DNA from: Apostichopus californicus
Taxonomy: Eukaryota > Echinodermata > Holothuroidea > Aspidochirotida > Stichopodidae
Length of the DNA stretch: 64,000 nt
Assembly (NCBI GenBank): GCA_020650975.1
Contig: JAIPMN010019890.1
Coordinates: 1 to 64,000 of the forward strand
Direction of reading: 5' to 3'
The translations under genes were made by a program, and so were the position numbers. The notes below the pieces were generated by a model that ran no database searches, was not told the DNA's origin, and saw only the letters and a list, made by a program, of their open reading frames with translations. Shown here piece by piece: positions 22,041 through 33,130 of this stretch (position 1 is the stretch's first letter; every line of letters starts with the position of its first letter).

Positions 22041-22972
22041 TGTTTGATTAGGTTCATACTTGGTACATATTATTGCAGGAAAAGTAAAGGTGTCATAAGT
22101 CCACTTTTGGCTAAATTTAGTTTTTGATGGGAAAACGTTGTTGAACATCATAAGGTACCTTATATTTTACAAATATTTTCAAAATATTTTCCTACGTGGA
22201 ATGATAAACTGTTAGTATGTCCATGTTAAGGAAAGATAAACTGTCATATGTCCTGGACATAGGATTTTTATTTTATTTCCAAAAAGAAATGTATCTTATA
22301 TTTGTGGAATATAAAAGTTCATTTCAGGCCCCCGTAAATACCCCATATAGCGGTAAAAATCGAGAATTTTGACAATAATGCAACCTTAATATATTTTAGC
22401 AAGTTGAGCATATTTTAAACACGATTAAAATCTTTTAATGCAATTATCTCAAAATGGAAATTTTGGACATAGTACGTCTTTACTTTTCTGTGACGATACG
22501 TTGACGCTAGTATAGCCCCACCCATGCTGCTAAAGTCATACCTCACTAATGATGTATCAATCATGATGATATCAGCATCATATCTCGGTGGTAGCCAATC
22601 CCTCCTCCCATTTTTACAACTTTCTGGCAGGAAAACTGAAAGGCGGAAACAGATTTTAGATTCCTTGCCGAAGGTTAAAGAAATCTATGCTGCCACAACA
22701 TGTATGTGTGTATGATGCCAAGCTTAATGTTACCACTTTTTTTCAACAGTGCCACATTGCATTCATACCTGGTACATAGGTTGTGCATATATTGGGTAGA
22801 TGATTCTTATTGCTTTTGCTGCTGTTTCTCATGAATATTAATGCTTGGCCAGTAAAAAAGTTGTTACTAAACTTGGAAATGGGCCATCAATATCTGTAAG
22901 GAATCACAACTGCCTTTTTTGGCTTCCTGGTTTCAGAGCTGCTCTAAACACATTTATAATTTGTCTTTGCAG
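22041..22972. other. Presumed intron of gene A
   Basis: Contains another degenerate copy of the micro-exon neighbourhood at about 22,600-22,720 (TTCTGGCAG, then CCTTGCCGAAGG...ATCTATGCTGCCAC, like the sequence after the 7.2-kb exons), but no clean exon. A partial copy of the AGGTCA-family repeat lies near 22,760. Confidence 0.4.
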
Positions 22973-23161
22973 CTAGAAGCCTTCAAAATTCCACGGAGAT
23001 CCTTACACAGAGCTCTGCAGGCCAAAAATTAACAAAAATCATTTGCAACTTGATGAGAACACTTTTTACCAGGGAGGACATGGCGACATCCTCCTTAACT
23101 GGCAAATCACCCCACAGTAATAACAAGCAGTCGCACAATGGGAACATAGATGCCATAACAA
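22973..23161 (+). CDS. Gene A exon encoding the core of a BEN domain
   Basis: This 189-bp exon has acceptor CTTTGCAG and donor GTGAGT and is phase 1-1. It encodes RSLQNSTEILTQSSAGQKLT, KIICNLMRTLFTREDMATSS, LTGKSPHSNNKQSHNGNIDAIT. The LMRTLFTREDMATSSLTGK stretch is the signature helix-turn of BEN domains (L-x-x-LF-t-x-e-E-L-a-x-S-S-x-x-GK). BEN proteins bind DNA or chromatin, usually as repressors, in the nucleus. The usual C-terminal helix of the domain lies in the next exon, which joins in frame. The BEN family is recognised from pattern only. The basic micro-exon linkers upstream suit a nuclear protein. Confidence 0.82.
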
Positions 23162-23931
23162 GTGAGTTTGATTTGAGTAGTTTATCCATGATTACATGGA
23201 AGGGATTTATGGCTAGGTGGCTCTAATTTCATGAGTAATCACTGATAGTGATATTAATTTCAATTAATATATAATTGAGGCAAAAATATTCAGATTAGTT
23301 AATGTTTTTTTGGCAGGTGATTGCTGAGGTCCGACAAAAAAATACATTTGTATTCCCATGTTTTTGATAAACAATGACACGGGCCATTACACCTGCAGTG
23401 TTCTCTCCACTAGCTATTTTATCCGGGCGCCGCGCCCGGACAAAATCTGAAAAGGTGCGTCAGCGCCCGGACATAAAGTTACCGCCCTGACAAATTTAGC
23501 CCGCCCGTACAAAACCATTGCATTTACTATTTGGGAACATTTTCAAAAGTGTTGCAAAATATATTGCCGTTACCGGCGAAATATCGGTATCGGCCAAATT
23601 ATCTGTGTAAAACAATGAATAAAGCAGAGCTTATAAAGTATCATAAGTGATTTTTTTCCGGACCTTGAAAGTGATTTTACCGAGAAAATTAATTTTGGGG
23701 GAAATGTTAATTTCTAATACATGAGATCTCAAATAAGGATTTGTTAAGATGCAACTTCCAAGGTCTGGGAAGTGCCATTTCCGGAAATATGGGAGGCACT
23801 TTTGGCCAATGGTGGCGCTCTGATATTGTCTTAGATAGTACGTGTCAAGCAAATGCCCCCCCCCCCCCACACTTTCAAAAGCAAATCGACACCCCTGCAT
23901 TAATTCATCCATATTTTCATTTATTTTTCAG
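23162..23931. other. Intron between BEN exons, with a GC-rich hAT-like MITE fragment
   Basis: The intron holds a CAGTGTTCTCTCCACTAG start at about 23,397, followed by a GC-rich inverted repeat CCGGGCG-CCG-CGCCCGG at about 23,427-23,443. The style matches other MITE ends in this window (17.83 kb, and a related GCCCGGACA at about 10.53 kb). A C9-10 tract lies near 23,858. Confidence 0.45.
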
Positions 23932-24029
23932 ACCTGGTAATGATAAAGTATCCTGCCACTAAAAAGGCAATCATCAGGATGAAGATGACAGAAAAACTAA
24001 AGGATGAGAGGAGAGCATATAACAGATAA
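23932..24029 (+). CDS. Gene A terminal exon, end of the BEN domain
   Basis: The acceptor TTTTTCAG is followed in phase 1; A plus AC gives Asn. The exon reads (N)LVMIKYPATKKAIIRMKMTE, then KLKDERRAYNR and a TAA stop at 24,027-24,029. The LVMIKYPATKKAIIRMKMTEKL stretch is the last helix typical of BEN domains, where a hydrophobic v-x-x-x-fP motif precedes a basic helix. The protein stops 12 residues after it, so the BEN domain is C-terminal, as in many family members. Frame, splice phase and domain logic all agree. No obvious AATAAA was seen close downstream. Confidence 0.8.
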
Positions 24030-24522
24030 GATTAATTAGAACTGTTACTGGCTTGTTTTTGGTTTCTTGCCATTGGTTTCTTGTACAGCCATACTTGGCT
24101 CCATAAAAAAAAATTATTCTCATCACTGACTTCTGAAAAACCCTGTCGCCAGGTACTTTATTTTTTTCTCATATCAACTTTTAGTGTGGTCTCACTGGGC
24201 CCAATTTGGTACTAAAAATCGTGTATCCAGAATGTTGTTCTTGTCAAGTTGACTTTCCATCGAGCATCAATTAGTCCGACACTCACTCAGCCATATTGAT
24301 ACAACATGATCTCGAGTATGAGAGAACTGTTTGATTGTGGGATTTGGTCAGAGTGCTTTCGTGCAATATATTAACGCCGAAACCATAAAAACGATGTCAG
24401 AAATCAACTTGTCCGTTTTTTATGGAGCCCAACTTAGGTGTTGGTAGAAAGTGGGTATGTAATGTGTGTTCAATTAGGGGATAAATACGAGGGTAGCCGG
24501 TCACATATGTTATAGGACCGAT

Positions 24523-24534
24523 GATGACGTCATC
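24523..24534. promoter_or_regulatory. CRE/ATF palindrome
   Basis: GATGACGTCATC contains the full cAMP-response element TGACGTCA and is a perfect 12-bp palindrome. It is a single site with no promoter context recognised. Confidence 0.3.
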
Positions 24535-25234
24535 GCAGAGGCTGAGGGGACCGAGGCCAAGGTCACTGTGATGATGTCATAAATACAACTAAAAAAGTGT
24601 CTAAAAGGAAGGTTTTATTGCATTTTTCAAAGATCAAGGAACTGTTCTCCAGGTTTATTCATGTCTCCTTTTTTCGTGACGTAACAGTGGTTGACACGTC
24701 ATAGTTGATCGATTGAAGACATTCTACAGACCATGAACACTCTTTAGCCGTATCGATCACAATTATATTGCGATATTAGTGAACCTAAATGGTTAATAAG
24801 CCGCCATGCATAGCTCATTGGAAACCATATCCGTGCCGTGTGATTTTATGGAAGGTAACCACTGGGGAGTGTGACAGCTCTAGGAATTGATTCCACAACT
24901 TCCGTCCATGCCACGTAAGCCAAACTTTTACTTAGCCAAAGTTATTGCTTTATATGAATATAGTGATTCAATAACTTTTGATGTGACGGTCCACATGTCT
25001 AGTAAGCCAAATTTGTTCTTAACGATTATCTTAATGATATATTAAATCCAATGCCTTTCGTATTACACGTTTTTCGTTTGTTCTATAGAAATAAATCATT
25101 CAGCAATGTAACTTACACACGTCTGTGCATATTTCACCTCGACTATATTATTTATTCAGCAGTTCAAAAGCAAATTAACTTAGCTACATCATATATCGAC
25201 TGTAGCACAAGCAATTGCTGTATGTGATCTTAAA

Positions 25235-25480
25235 ATCTGCAGGATTCCATTTCCCACATTTCAATTGATAAACCAACAGGATTTGTTCCCCACATGTCAA
25301 TTAAAAACCCACAGATTTGTTTCCCACATTATTTGGAAACCCACATACTTTTTATTTCCCACATATATGCCGTGAGGTTTACTTCATTTCCCACGTGCCA
25401 AAATCCCATAGGATTCTACTGTTTACCCACGTGGGGAAATTCAGGTGGGTTTGTTGTGGGTATTTGTTGTGGGTTTTTTT
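25235..25480. repeat. Minisatellite of TTTCCCACAT...AAACCCACAGGATT units
   Basis: About five imperfect units of 35-45 bp alternate TTTCCCACAT and AACCCACAGGATT. The last part inverts into GGTGGG/TGTGGG, giving a large potential stem. Two E-box-like CCCACGTG/CCACGTGG words lie near 25,392 and 25,428. Confidence 0.6.
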
Positions 25481-26382
25481 GGTAAGGGGCACTTTTTCAA
25501 TTTTGCCCTCCTAAGGGTGACTAGGAGAGCATTTGCACCCATGGACATTAACATGCAGTAGCATTTCCCAAAAATTGATACTGTTGGAGTGGTAATCCTG
25601 TATGAGACCAAGTTTGATACTCCAGAAAGTATTAGCATATATTACATACTTAGGTTGTAGACCTGTGCTGTATCCATTAATGAATATGTTACAAGGTTGC
25701 AAATTTTAATCATATTTTTTGAGGTGAGCAATTTTGTTTTGAAGGATGAATTGAAACAACGTGACATGGTTTAATTCCCCTTTGAGACTATTTTTGTTAA
25801 ATTAAGGAGAGCAATTGCCCCAGCTGTCCAGTCCTTATATTCAAGTTCTAATTTGTTCTTGCTTTAAAATAGGTTTGAGGATAATGGGATTGGAAGAAAC
25901 TAGGAACATTTGAACTTTTATTGCATAAAGAATTGCTGGTAAAACTGTGACTCATTGGAAAGGAATTTAAGCAGGCACCATATTGGGATAATTTGGTAGA
26001 CTAGGAGGAGCTTATTCCTAAAAGTCTCGAGTTATATATGCCAAAAAAAAAATTTTGGGGGTGAATTCCACATCGACCCTCTCAGAATCGCCTGCAATTG
26101 ATATGGTGTCTTGTCATGTCTCAAAGGATCAAATTGGGGTCAAAAAATGTAAAGAACTTTTGGGTTTCTAGGATACGGCCCGCCTAGTTAAATTTTAGGA
26201 AAATTGACGATCTCAATTTAATATTGAAATGTATATTAAAATCTGCTGTGAAGGGGGTAACGGGGTCAGTCTGTACATGGATTTCAGATCTGTTTGTGCT
26301 TCATATTACTCCCCTTTCTACATTCCTATTGTTACGTGTACAGCACAATGTCTGAGTCAGTTCATGGTTTTATTGTTATAAG

Positions 26383-26466
26383 GTTCACAATCTGATGAGG
26401 AACAACAAGTAGCGAAGCCAAGAAAACAGCGTTAGAGATGTAGTCAACCAACATCAGTGACACAAG
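26383..26466 (+). CDS. Gene B exon 1 in view (SQSDEEQQVAKPRKQR)
   Basis: This 84-bp exon has acceptor TTATAAG and donor GTGAGA and phase 1-1 boundaries, like gene A's micro-exons. It encodes SQSDEEQQVAKPRKQR, then an in-frame TAG at 26,433-26,435, then RCSQPTSVTQG. The acidic-then-basic peptide resembles a nuclear linker. The stop may make this an alternative terminal exon, or mark decay, or be a sequence error. The exact multiple-of-three length and phase match to the 27,376 exon suggest it was built as an internal cassette. Confidence 0.42.
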
Positions 26467-27375
26467 GTGAGATGCCAGTCCATTTTTTGATGTTTTACTA
26501 CATGTATAGGCAGATTTCAGTGCTTTTTAAACTTGCCACTCAACAATGGGGTTGCAAGTCACACATTCGGCTCCACTGTACCCTGTGTTAACATCATTTA
26601 TATGTTACTGTTTGTGTGAGAAATGGCTAAGTATCTTATGTAAGTCAAGGGAGGTGGTAGAGGTGTGGAGCATACAAACTATGTAGAAAAACAAAAGAGT
26701 TTACCAGTTTGGTTGTAATATAATACCTTCTCAATCCCTTAGACACGAAAAACAACTTAACTTAAATACGACTCCTTTTTTAACCGTCTGCTCCTATGTC
26801 ATAAAACCACAGTTCATTGCTACCAGTCAGATCAGATTAGAGCCTCACTGTGTAGCAGCGAATTTCTGCATAACAATATATACAAACAAAGTTGATTCTC
26901 TGCGAAGACCGACCGTTAAATTCAGTTATGATTTGTATAAATAGTTTAGAAATTATAAATAGTCACCTAAAAAACATGTCTTGACCACCCTCAGCATGTA
27001 CTGTAATGCCCAAAATAGAACTCTATATACAAAATGGTTCACATGTTAAAATTGTTTCAATTTCTATCACTTAATAAGTTAATTAGTTTGTCATTGAAAC
27101 CTCAATGCTTTTTTGGCTCTGTTGTTATAAGGTGCTCGTTGCTCATATAAAGTCATCCTGGTCACTCATTTTCTATGCATTACAACCTTAGTGCAAATTC
27201 CAGTGTGATTTCAAGTGAGATACAAATTGTCATTCTTTCACTAGAGCGGCGAATGTGAGTGCTGAGCACTATAGTTGTTGGAGGTGGGAGATGGGTTTAA
27301 TTTACAGCATAATTGCATATGGTAAATCTTCATTGTTATTGTTTATAAAAATTTTAATTTTGCTTCACACCACAG

Positions 27376-27426
27376 GGCAACCTCAAGGATCATCTGATGT
27401 ACATGGTCAACCTGAGGTTCATGAAA
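27376..27426 (+). CDS. Gene B exon 2 (GQPQGSSDVHGQPEVHE)
   Basis: This 51-bp exon is bounded by acceptor CACCACAG and donor GTAAAG and is again symmetric phase 1. It reads GQPQGSSDVHGQPEVHE, a low-complexity polar linker with a loose repeat (GQP-x4-5-DVH/EVH). Its last base A plus GT from the next exon gives Ser. If the donor were skipped the frame would stay open to 27,611, but that part overlaps what looks like a repeat with a hairpin at about 27,540-27,580, so the spliced version is preferred. Confidence 0.45.
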
Positions 27427-28267
27427 GTAAAGAATGTATGACAGAATGTATAAATTATAGCCTGTATGAAACCCTGAGTCACAGGGCTCCATTCTTTCCC
27501 ACTAACAATGTGCAACAATACAAGCTCAACAATAGGGTGGTTAAGATTATTAAACCAATTACGAGCATTGTTCGTAATTCTAAGATCACTCTGATCCATT
27601 TCGGTAAATGATACCAAAGGCAGCTTTGTATAGCTGTAACTGTACCATCCAAGTTGGTTTGCATGCGTGTGAATGTGACACATTAACTTGTAAACATGCA
27701 AACTTACGATAGGGCTGTAAGCTATCATATTCAGTCCGTTTCTTGGCGAAATGTCTTAAGTTGTGCCCTTCATGCTTTTTTGGATAGTATCGTGCATAGT
27801 AATGAGTGGGTGGTGCTTAATGTAAAAAGTTTTATTCTTAAAAAATAACATGTTCCAATTGGCATGTCCCATTCCCTACATATCGTAAGTTGTTACAAAG
27901 CAAATAGTAAAAGATTTTAGCCTATCATCTATCCGATGATCATCTTAATTTGTATTCATAAGTAGGCAGTCCTCACCATCTTTGAAAATGATCGGAAAAG
28001 TTAGTAAGCAAGCTCACAGAGGGAGTATCCCATGGGTACCCATTGTGCCCTGTTGCCTTTGCTGCCACATGGTAATTTATATCAGTTAAAGGTGGACTGG
28101 ATTCTTTGTACCAAGTGGCAGGAGGGTACACAAAAAAAGGTGTGTCTGCTCTGGGTGATTTTGGTTGTAGTAGATTGGAGAAACAAAGACTAGAGAGTAA
28201 TACTTTGTAATTAATTTTAAACTGTTTCATGCATAGTCATCATCTCATTTCATTATTTCTCTCTCAG

Positions 28268-28998
28268 GTTTCTATGAAATTTCCACAGCCAGTGGTTTGT
28301 TTTCTTGCGGTGCAGCCTACAACATTCAGCCCCAAGGGTTGAATGCCATCGTCAGGGAACTGAAGTTGTGTGATGGCCAGTTTAAAGCGGTTTGTTTCTT
28401 AATGGACCAGGAATCAAACTGCATTGATACTGATGTAACTTTGCTCCTCCCTGTAACAAGGTTACATCCCACAACCTTGACCCTTTCAAGGGCGGATAGA
28501 AAATTGACGGATAAGATCGCGCATGAACAGATGGCAAAATGTATCTCGCTTTTAAAAGAGGACTTTGCATTTAGGAAGTTAGTCGGGAAGAACGATGCTT
28601 GCAGAGCAATCGAAAAAGAGGTCAAGGCTGCACTTGATTGCAAAACGCATCGAAGGACTTTTTCCTTGGGCCTGTGTTCAATGGACATTGACCTGGAGCT
28701 ATTCGGGCTGGACTTCTTTGCAAAGAAAAGGCGTGTATTTTCATACAGAGAGAACACATTGGAAATCTGGATGCTCTACATTGGATGCGGTTGGGATGTC
28801 CTGTACACCAATGCACAGACTAAGTTGGTTACTCAGGTGATTGTTTGGTTACGAGATGGTATCATCCATGGAGCTGTTTACTCATCTATTCATCCAGGAG
28901 CTCCACTTGGTCGAAACTACAGAGAGTTACTGGCAAGATATATTAATCAAGTGAGACTGACCATACCGGCAGATGATCCTTTCTCTGGGGCAGACTGA
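28268..28998 (+). CDS. Gene B terminal exon, 242-residue protein of unknown family
   Basis: After acceptor CTCTCAG the exon enters in phase 1 (FYEISTASGLFSCGAAYNIQ) and stays open to TGA at 28,996-28,998. At 242 codons it is one of the longest host-like open frames in the window. Middle part: DKIAHEQMAKCISLLKEDFA, a charged helical region. Late part: a hydrophobic/aromatic block, LEIWMLYIGCGWDVLYTNAQ, then LVTQVIVWLRDGIIHGAVYS and GRNYRELLARYINQ. No signal peptide or clear membrane span is seen, and I do not recognise a domain. Even composition, absence of stops and a good acceptor support a real exon. Function is unknown. Confidence 0.7.
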
Positions 28999-30019
28999 CT
29001 TTTCTTCGGGATAGGGTAACTTTTCCTCATTTGTATGATATCTTGAGGCAGGAACATCAATACTTTTCTTGGTATACAGGTGTGTCCCATTGAACAGATG
29101 GTCCTTATTGTTTATGGTGGAGGTCTAAGTTCACCTGGGCTTACCCTCGGTAAAGCTTGTAAACACATCTCTGGGTAGGAAGTATTCATATTTTTTTTAG
29201 AAGGTGGCTGTGTGATATTCAGTACAAGAACCCTTATTAAGTTTGCTGGAGGTTTGTACTGCCATAATCGAATGAGCTGTTTCATTATACCATAGTGCCA
29301 TTGCTAAAAAAAAAAATTCTTACCCTCAATATTCAGGAAAAGTTACCCTTTGGGGTACTTTACATTAACTGGTTGCATACAGTATTACTTGTTTTCTGTA
29401 CTGTAATTGTTCATACAGTATATTATGTGTGCTATGTGAGAAACATGCAAGAATGTTTGTTCATGGGATGTTGCAGTTTTGATCCTTTTGCAAGTAGAAG
29501 TCAACTAGTCATTGCAATCTGTGTTAAATGCTACTTTACATAACATTTTGTAGCATTTTGATGACGAAGCATCTTTTAACTGTATGTACTTTTTACTTTC
29601 TCAAATTATCAATGCAAAATTGTTCATTCTTGTCATTACCATCTGTGCAAAGAAATGTTCTTGTAAACTACCCCAGGGACATTTTGATGGATGAATACAT
29701 TTTGTATGTTTTAATGAAAAATAGTTTTCATGTGCGTAATGGCCTGCACTGTACATAAGCATGATGCAACATGCGCCATTGATGTCCTGTTAGAAGTTGC
29801 CTTCTTTGGCATGTTTACTTTTGATAGGTCTATATTTAATGTAAGTAACCAGGAGACTCTCTCATTTCTTTGACACAGTTTTTGTGAGTTGCGTAATAAC
29901 AGACAAGCAACACATTGCATAATGAGGGAAAATGTGTGGGAATTGCTTGTCAAAAACCATCCAAAGGCATTTTGCCCTAAAGGTACCAGCAGAGCTGAAT
30001 CCTTGGTAGGTTTTTTGTT
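28999..30019. other. 3' flank of gene B; repeat copies
   Basis: Holds one copy of the AGGTCA-family repeat at about 29,040-29,180 (with CTTGGTATACAGGTGTG and CTTGTAAACACATCTC), an A-run near 29,308 and otherwise AT-rich DNA. No exon recognised. Confidence 0.45.
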
Positions 30020-32690
30020 ATGACAAGTGAACCAAGTACTAAAGTGGGTTTTAAGAGTTTGTGTTTACGTCACCCAAGTATGCCCATTGTAACACTTACT
30101 ACAAAGTCAGTTGAGGAAGCCAATGGCATCTTTCAACTGTCTCTGGAACATTACGTTAGCCATATCGAGAGACAAAAGTCCAAAAAATGCAGGTCTTGTA
30201 GTGGTGGAAAAGAAAGTATGGTTCCAAGAGATTTCCTCATTGCTGAACTAAGTGTCACAGATTGGAAAAAGAGGTTCCATCAGCCAGTTACCATTCGAGA
30301 AAATTGCAGTATGTTTGGAGACAGCTATGGGTTAATTGCTTCAGTTCTAGTTCAGCCCCACCATTTCCTCTGCATCGTTAAATCTGGGCAGCAGTTTGTA
30401 AAACTGGATGCACTGTGCCAGGAGAGCGAGTGGTACAATACTTTCAGTGATGCTGCTCATCAACATCACGCCATGACATCTACTTACCATGTGACTTCAG
30501 AGGAACATGATGGTATCCACTTGCTAGTTTTCACTAGACTGAAAAAAGATGTCCAAACCACTTGGTCCCCATCAGTAGAAGTGAGCTCAGCACATTGTTC
30601 CCCCAAGAGCAAGATGAGGGGGCAGCACTTTTGAAGGCAGTAAAAGGAAGAAGAAAAGGTACTCAGGCAGGAAATCTACTCCAGTGAAAAATATTCCAAG
30701 CACGCGATCCACCACAACGAAAAGCAACCCTAAGAGGGAGTCCTCCATAGTGAAACCACAGAAGAATGTACACAGTGCTAAAAGTCCACTGAGGTTCACT
30801 AACTACACAAAAAGACATGATGACATCAAGGAGAAAAAAAAATTCAAGGGCAGCAGATTCTGTACAGAAAAAGTTAACGAAGTTCCTAAAAGCCAACAAT
30901 TCCGGCCCCATCAACTTCAACCCCCAAGACTCCTGCCACTGAGAAAGACAATGTAAGGATGAATCTTCTGACTGGTCATGTGAATCTGGATGGAAAGAAG
31001 GTGGGATTTGCTGTTCAAGGAGAGGTAATGTTTCTTGCATGTAAAGACCTCTTTCAAGTAACAGGAATGAGTAACCACATTAGGAGGCGAGGGTATACAT
31101 TTATTGATAGTTTTCTGCAAAAGAAAGAAATTGCAAAAGAGCAAGCAGTCCTTTTCAAAGGTTTAAAAAGGCAGTTTGTTTCATATTCTGCTGTGTTACA
31201 TATACTGGAAAGCAACATAGGAAACAGACTGAGCCATAACCATCTGTTGAAGAAAGAATTGCTTGAGCTACCACACAAATTCTTGCCATCAATGTTACTA
31301 TGAGGAAGTTACCATCTGAAGATGGAAAGAGCAAGACCAGATGATCATTTGAAAACGACCAATCACCTGACCTAAGTGGCAAATCAGTGGCAAATATGAA
31401 AAAGTTATGCCATAAAGAGTTTCAGGGCAACCCAGAAAGCCCTATTAGGACATTTGCAACACTTTTCACATCAGGCAGTGATAACATACATAACAAAACG
31501 AAAAATTTTGATGGATACTTCAACAAAGTCCACTTGAATACCTTTATTAAGAGTTTCCAGCAATCAAAAAAGAATAAAGAGAGAATTATGGTACACAAAA
31601 TTGTGAAGGAAGCTGGAATGAACAGTATGCGTTTGTCAGCTACAGATGTTATACACCTTCAGGAAAACTATGGTGGCACTAGACAATTTGATTAGCTTAG
31701 AAAGAAACTTCATGGACTTTTTACTTCTACGTATGAAGAAAAGAAAGAGAAAAAGCTATATCGGAAAGAATTTTAGAGTATCCTTCTTCCAGAGAGAACC
31801 TCTACGGGCTGGAAGATTAACCTTCATAGGTTAATGGAAGTACTTTGATTTCGTTACTTCTGGCTTCAGAGTCCAGTGAAGTGGCGTGTTTATGGTGATG
31901 GGAGAGAGATGGGTGGGACGCAAGAGTACATTTATGGCAATTAGTGTACTTAATAATGAAGCGGTTCTGTATGTATGTTCTTTCCAGAGTCCGACAGAAA
32001 TTTTCCCAATATCAATATTTTACGAAGATGACTCAAGAGATAAATTGGAGGAAAATCTTGCTTTTCCAGAGGGATACCTTGACAAATAAATTTCTGCAGC
32101 ACAGAAGGCTCAGAATGAGCTCTACCTCTCGGGAGATGAGATGTTTCTGCAACACGTATTGTCAGATCAGGGGGAATTATGACCAACTTCAAAAACAGAC
32201 TGGAACATTTACAGTAAGTACTGAAATGATGATTGGAAAAACACTGATAAAAATGGGATTTCGGACTGGTTTGCAAATGAAAATTTACCGAGAACTCCGT
32301 AATTCTACCCTCCAGTCTATTCCAATACACAGAACAGTGTTTTGTTTGTTACATGGGATTGAAGAGTTACTGAAAAGTTACTGAACTTGGGAATTGTGAG
32401 AGTATTCTCAGCAGCAAATGTTGCCTGCCAACAGAGAAGTCTAGATGCTGGAGCCTACATCAAGGAGTGTATCCAAAACTTGGAAAGTAATATCAACAGA
32501 CATGGTGTAAGGCAAGGAAACTTTCATGTCATCATTAAAGGCAATGTACCAGAAGATGTGAAAGTAAACAAATCACATGCTGAGGCTATTTTATGTGACC
32601 CCCCAGGAGAAAATGAGAAAGAGTTCCCTCATGTCTTGTCAGGTGTTGTACCAAACACTATTGTGAAGAATACTCTTCCAGCAGACTTTC
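30020..32690 (+). pseudogene. Remains of an uncharacterised large mobile-element protein (left part)
   Basis: A string of + strand frames reads like one decayed multi-domain protein, broken in several places. The first block (30,020-30,634) ends with a stretch resembling the His-box of ubiquitin-specific proteases (SYGLIASVLVQPHHFLCIVK...FVKLDALC). A Lys/Arg/Ser-rich region follows at about 30,640-30,930. Then come two blocks with no named domain: LDGKKVGFAVQGEVMFLACK and ATLFTSGSDNIHNKTKNFDG. A block at about 31,890-32,090 reads STFMAISVLNNEAVLYVCSF and PTEIFPISIFYEDDSRDKLE. I recall this last pattern from large unnamed transposon proteins of marine invertebrates but cannot give a family. 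The sequence is cut off by a LINE insertion on the right. Confidence 0.5.
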
Positions 32691-33130
32691 TAGATGTTGT
32701 GCAAGATTGCTTTTTACATCGACATGTTACTTTCACTACTAGTGGAGATAACATCCTGGATCCTGTTTTGAGTTCTGATCCGAGCAATCTTGTTGATTTG
32801 ACGGGTGTAGGAAAACTAGGAACTAGCGATCATGATATACTAGCTTTTGATGTTGTTTGCAAAGTCGTAAATTCTGTTAGCAAGGAAAAAGTCCCTGAGT
32901 TTTCCAGATCAGATACAGAGGCAATTGAAACTTTACTACAAGGTACAGATTGGATTAATTTGTTTAGAGACATGCGTGCTTCTCAGTCTTGGATTTGTTT
33001 TGCGGATAAATTAAAGGTCATTATGGAAAATCATGTTCCGTGGAAGAATCGTCGTCGTAAAAGCAGTATGCCTCACTGGATGAATAAGAAAGTTAGATGT
33101 GCAATTAGCCAAAAACGTAGAATGTGGTAG
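32387..33130 (+). pseudogene. Chance chimeric frame across the LINE junction
   Basis: A single 247-codon frame begins in the unnamed element (GIVRVFSAANVACQQRSLDA), passes the LINE 5' boundary near 32,680, and continues into LINE endonuclease sequence (DNILDPVLSSDPSNLVDLTG, then LGTSDHDIL). The two halves come from different elements, so this is a by-product of insertion and not a designed gene. It is listed because it would be easy to misannotate as a host protein. Confidence 0.6.

Larger units (their letters stand above)
24030..26382. other. Between gene A and gene B; repeats and palindromes
   Basis: No supported coding sequence. Seen: a perfect 12-bp ATF/CREB-type palindrome GATGACGTCATC at 24,523-24,534; the CCCACA minisatellite at 25,235-25,480; and an A run plus TTTTGGGGG near 26,050. 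If genes A and B are one unit, this is an intron. Confidence 0.4.

Noticed and set aside
27390-27728. 112-codon - strand frame overlapping gene B exon 2
   Set aside because: No motif, contains a hairpin-like segment, and competes with a phase-consistent + strand exon; likely repeat sequence.
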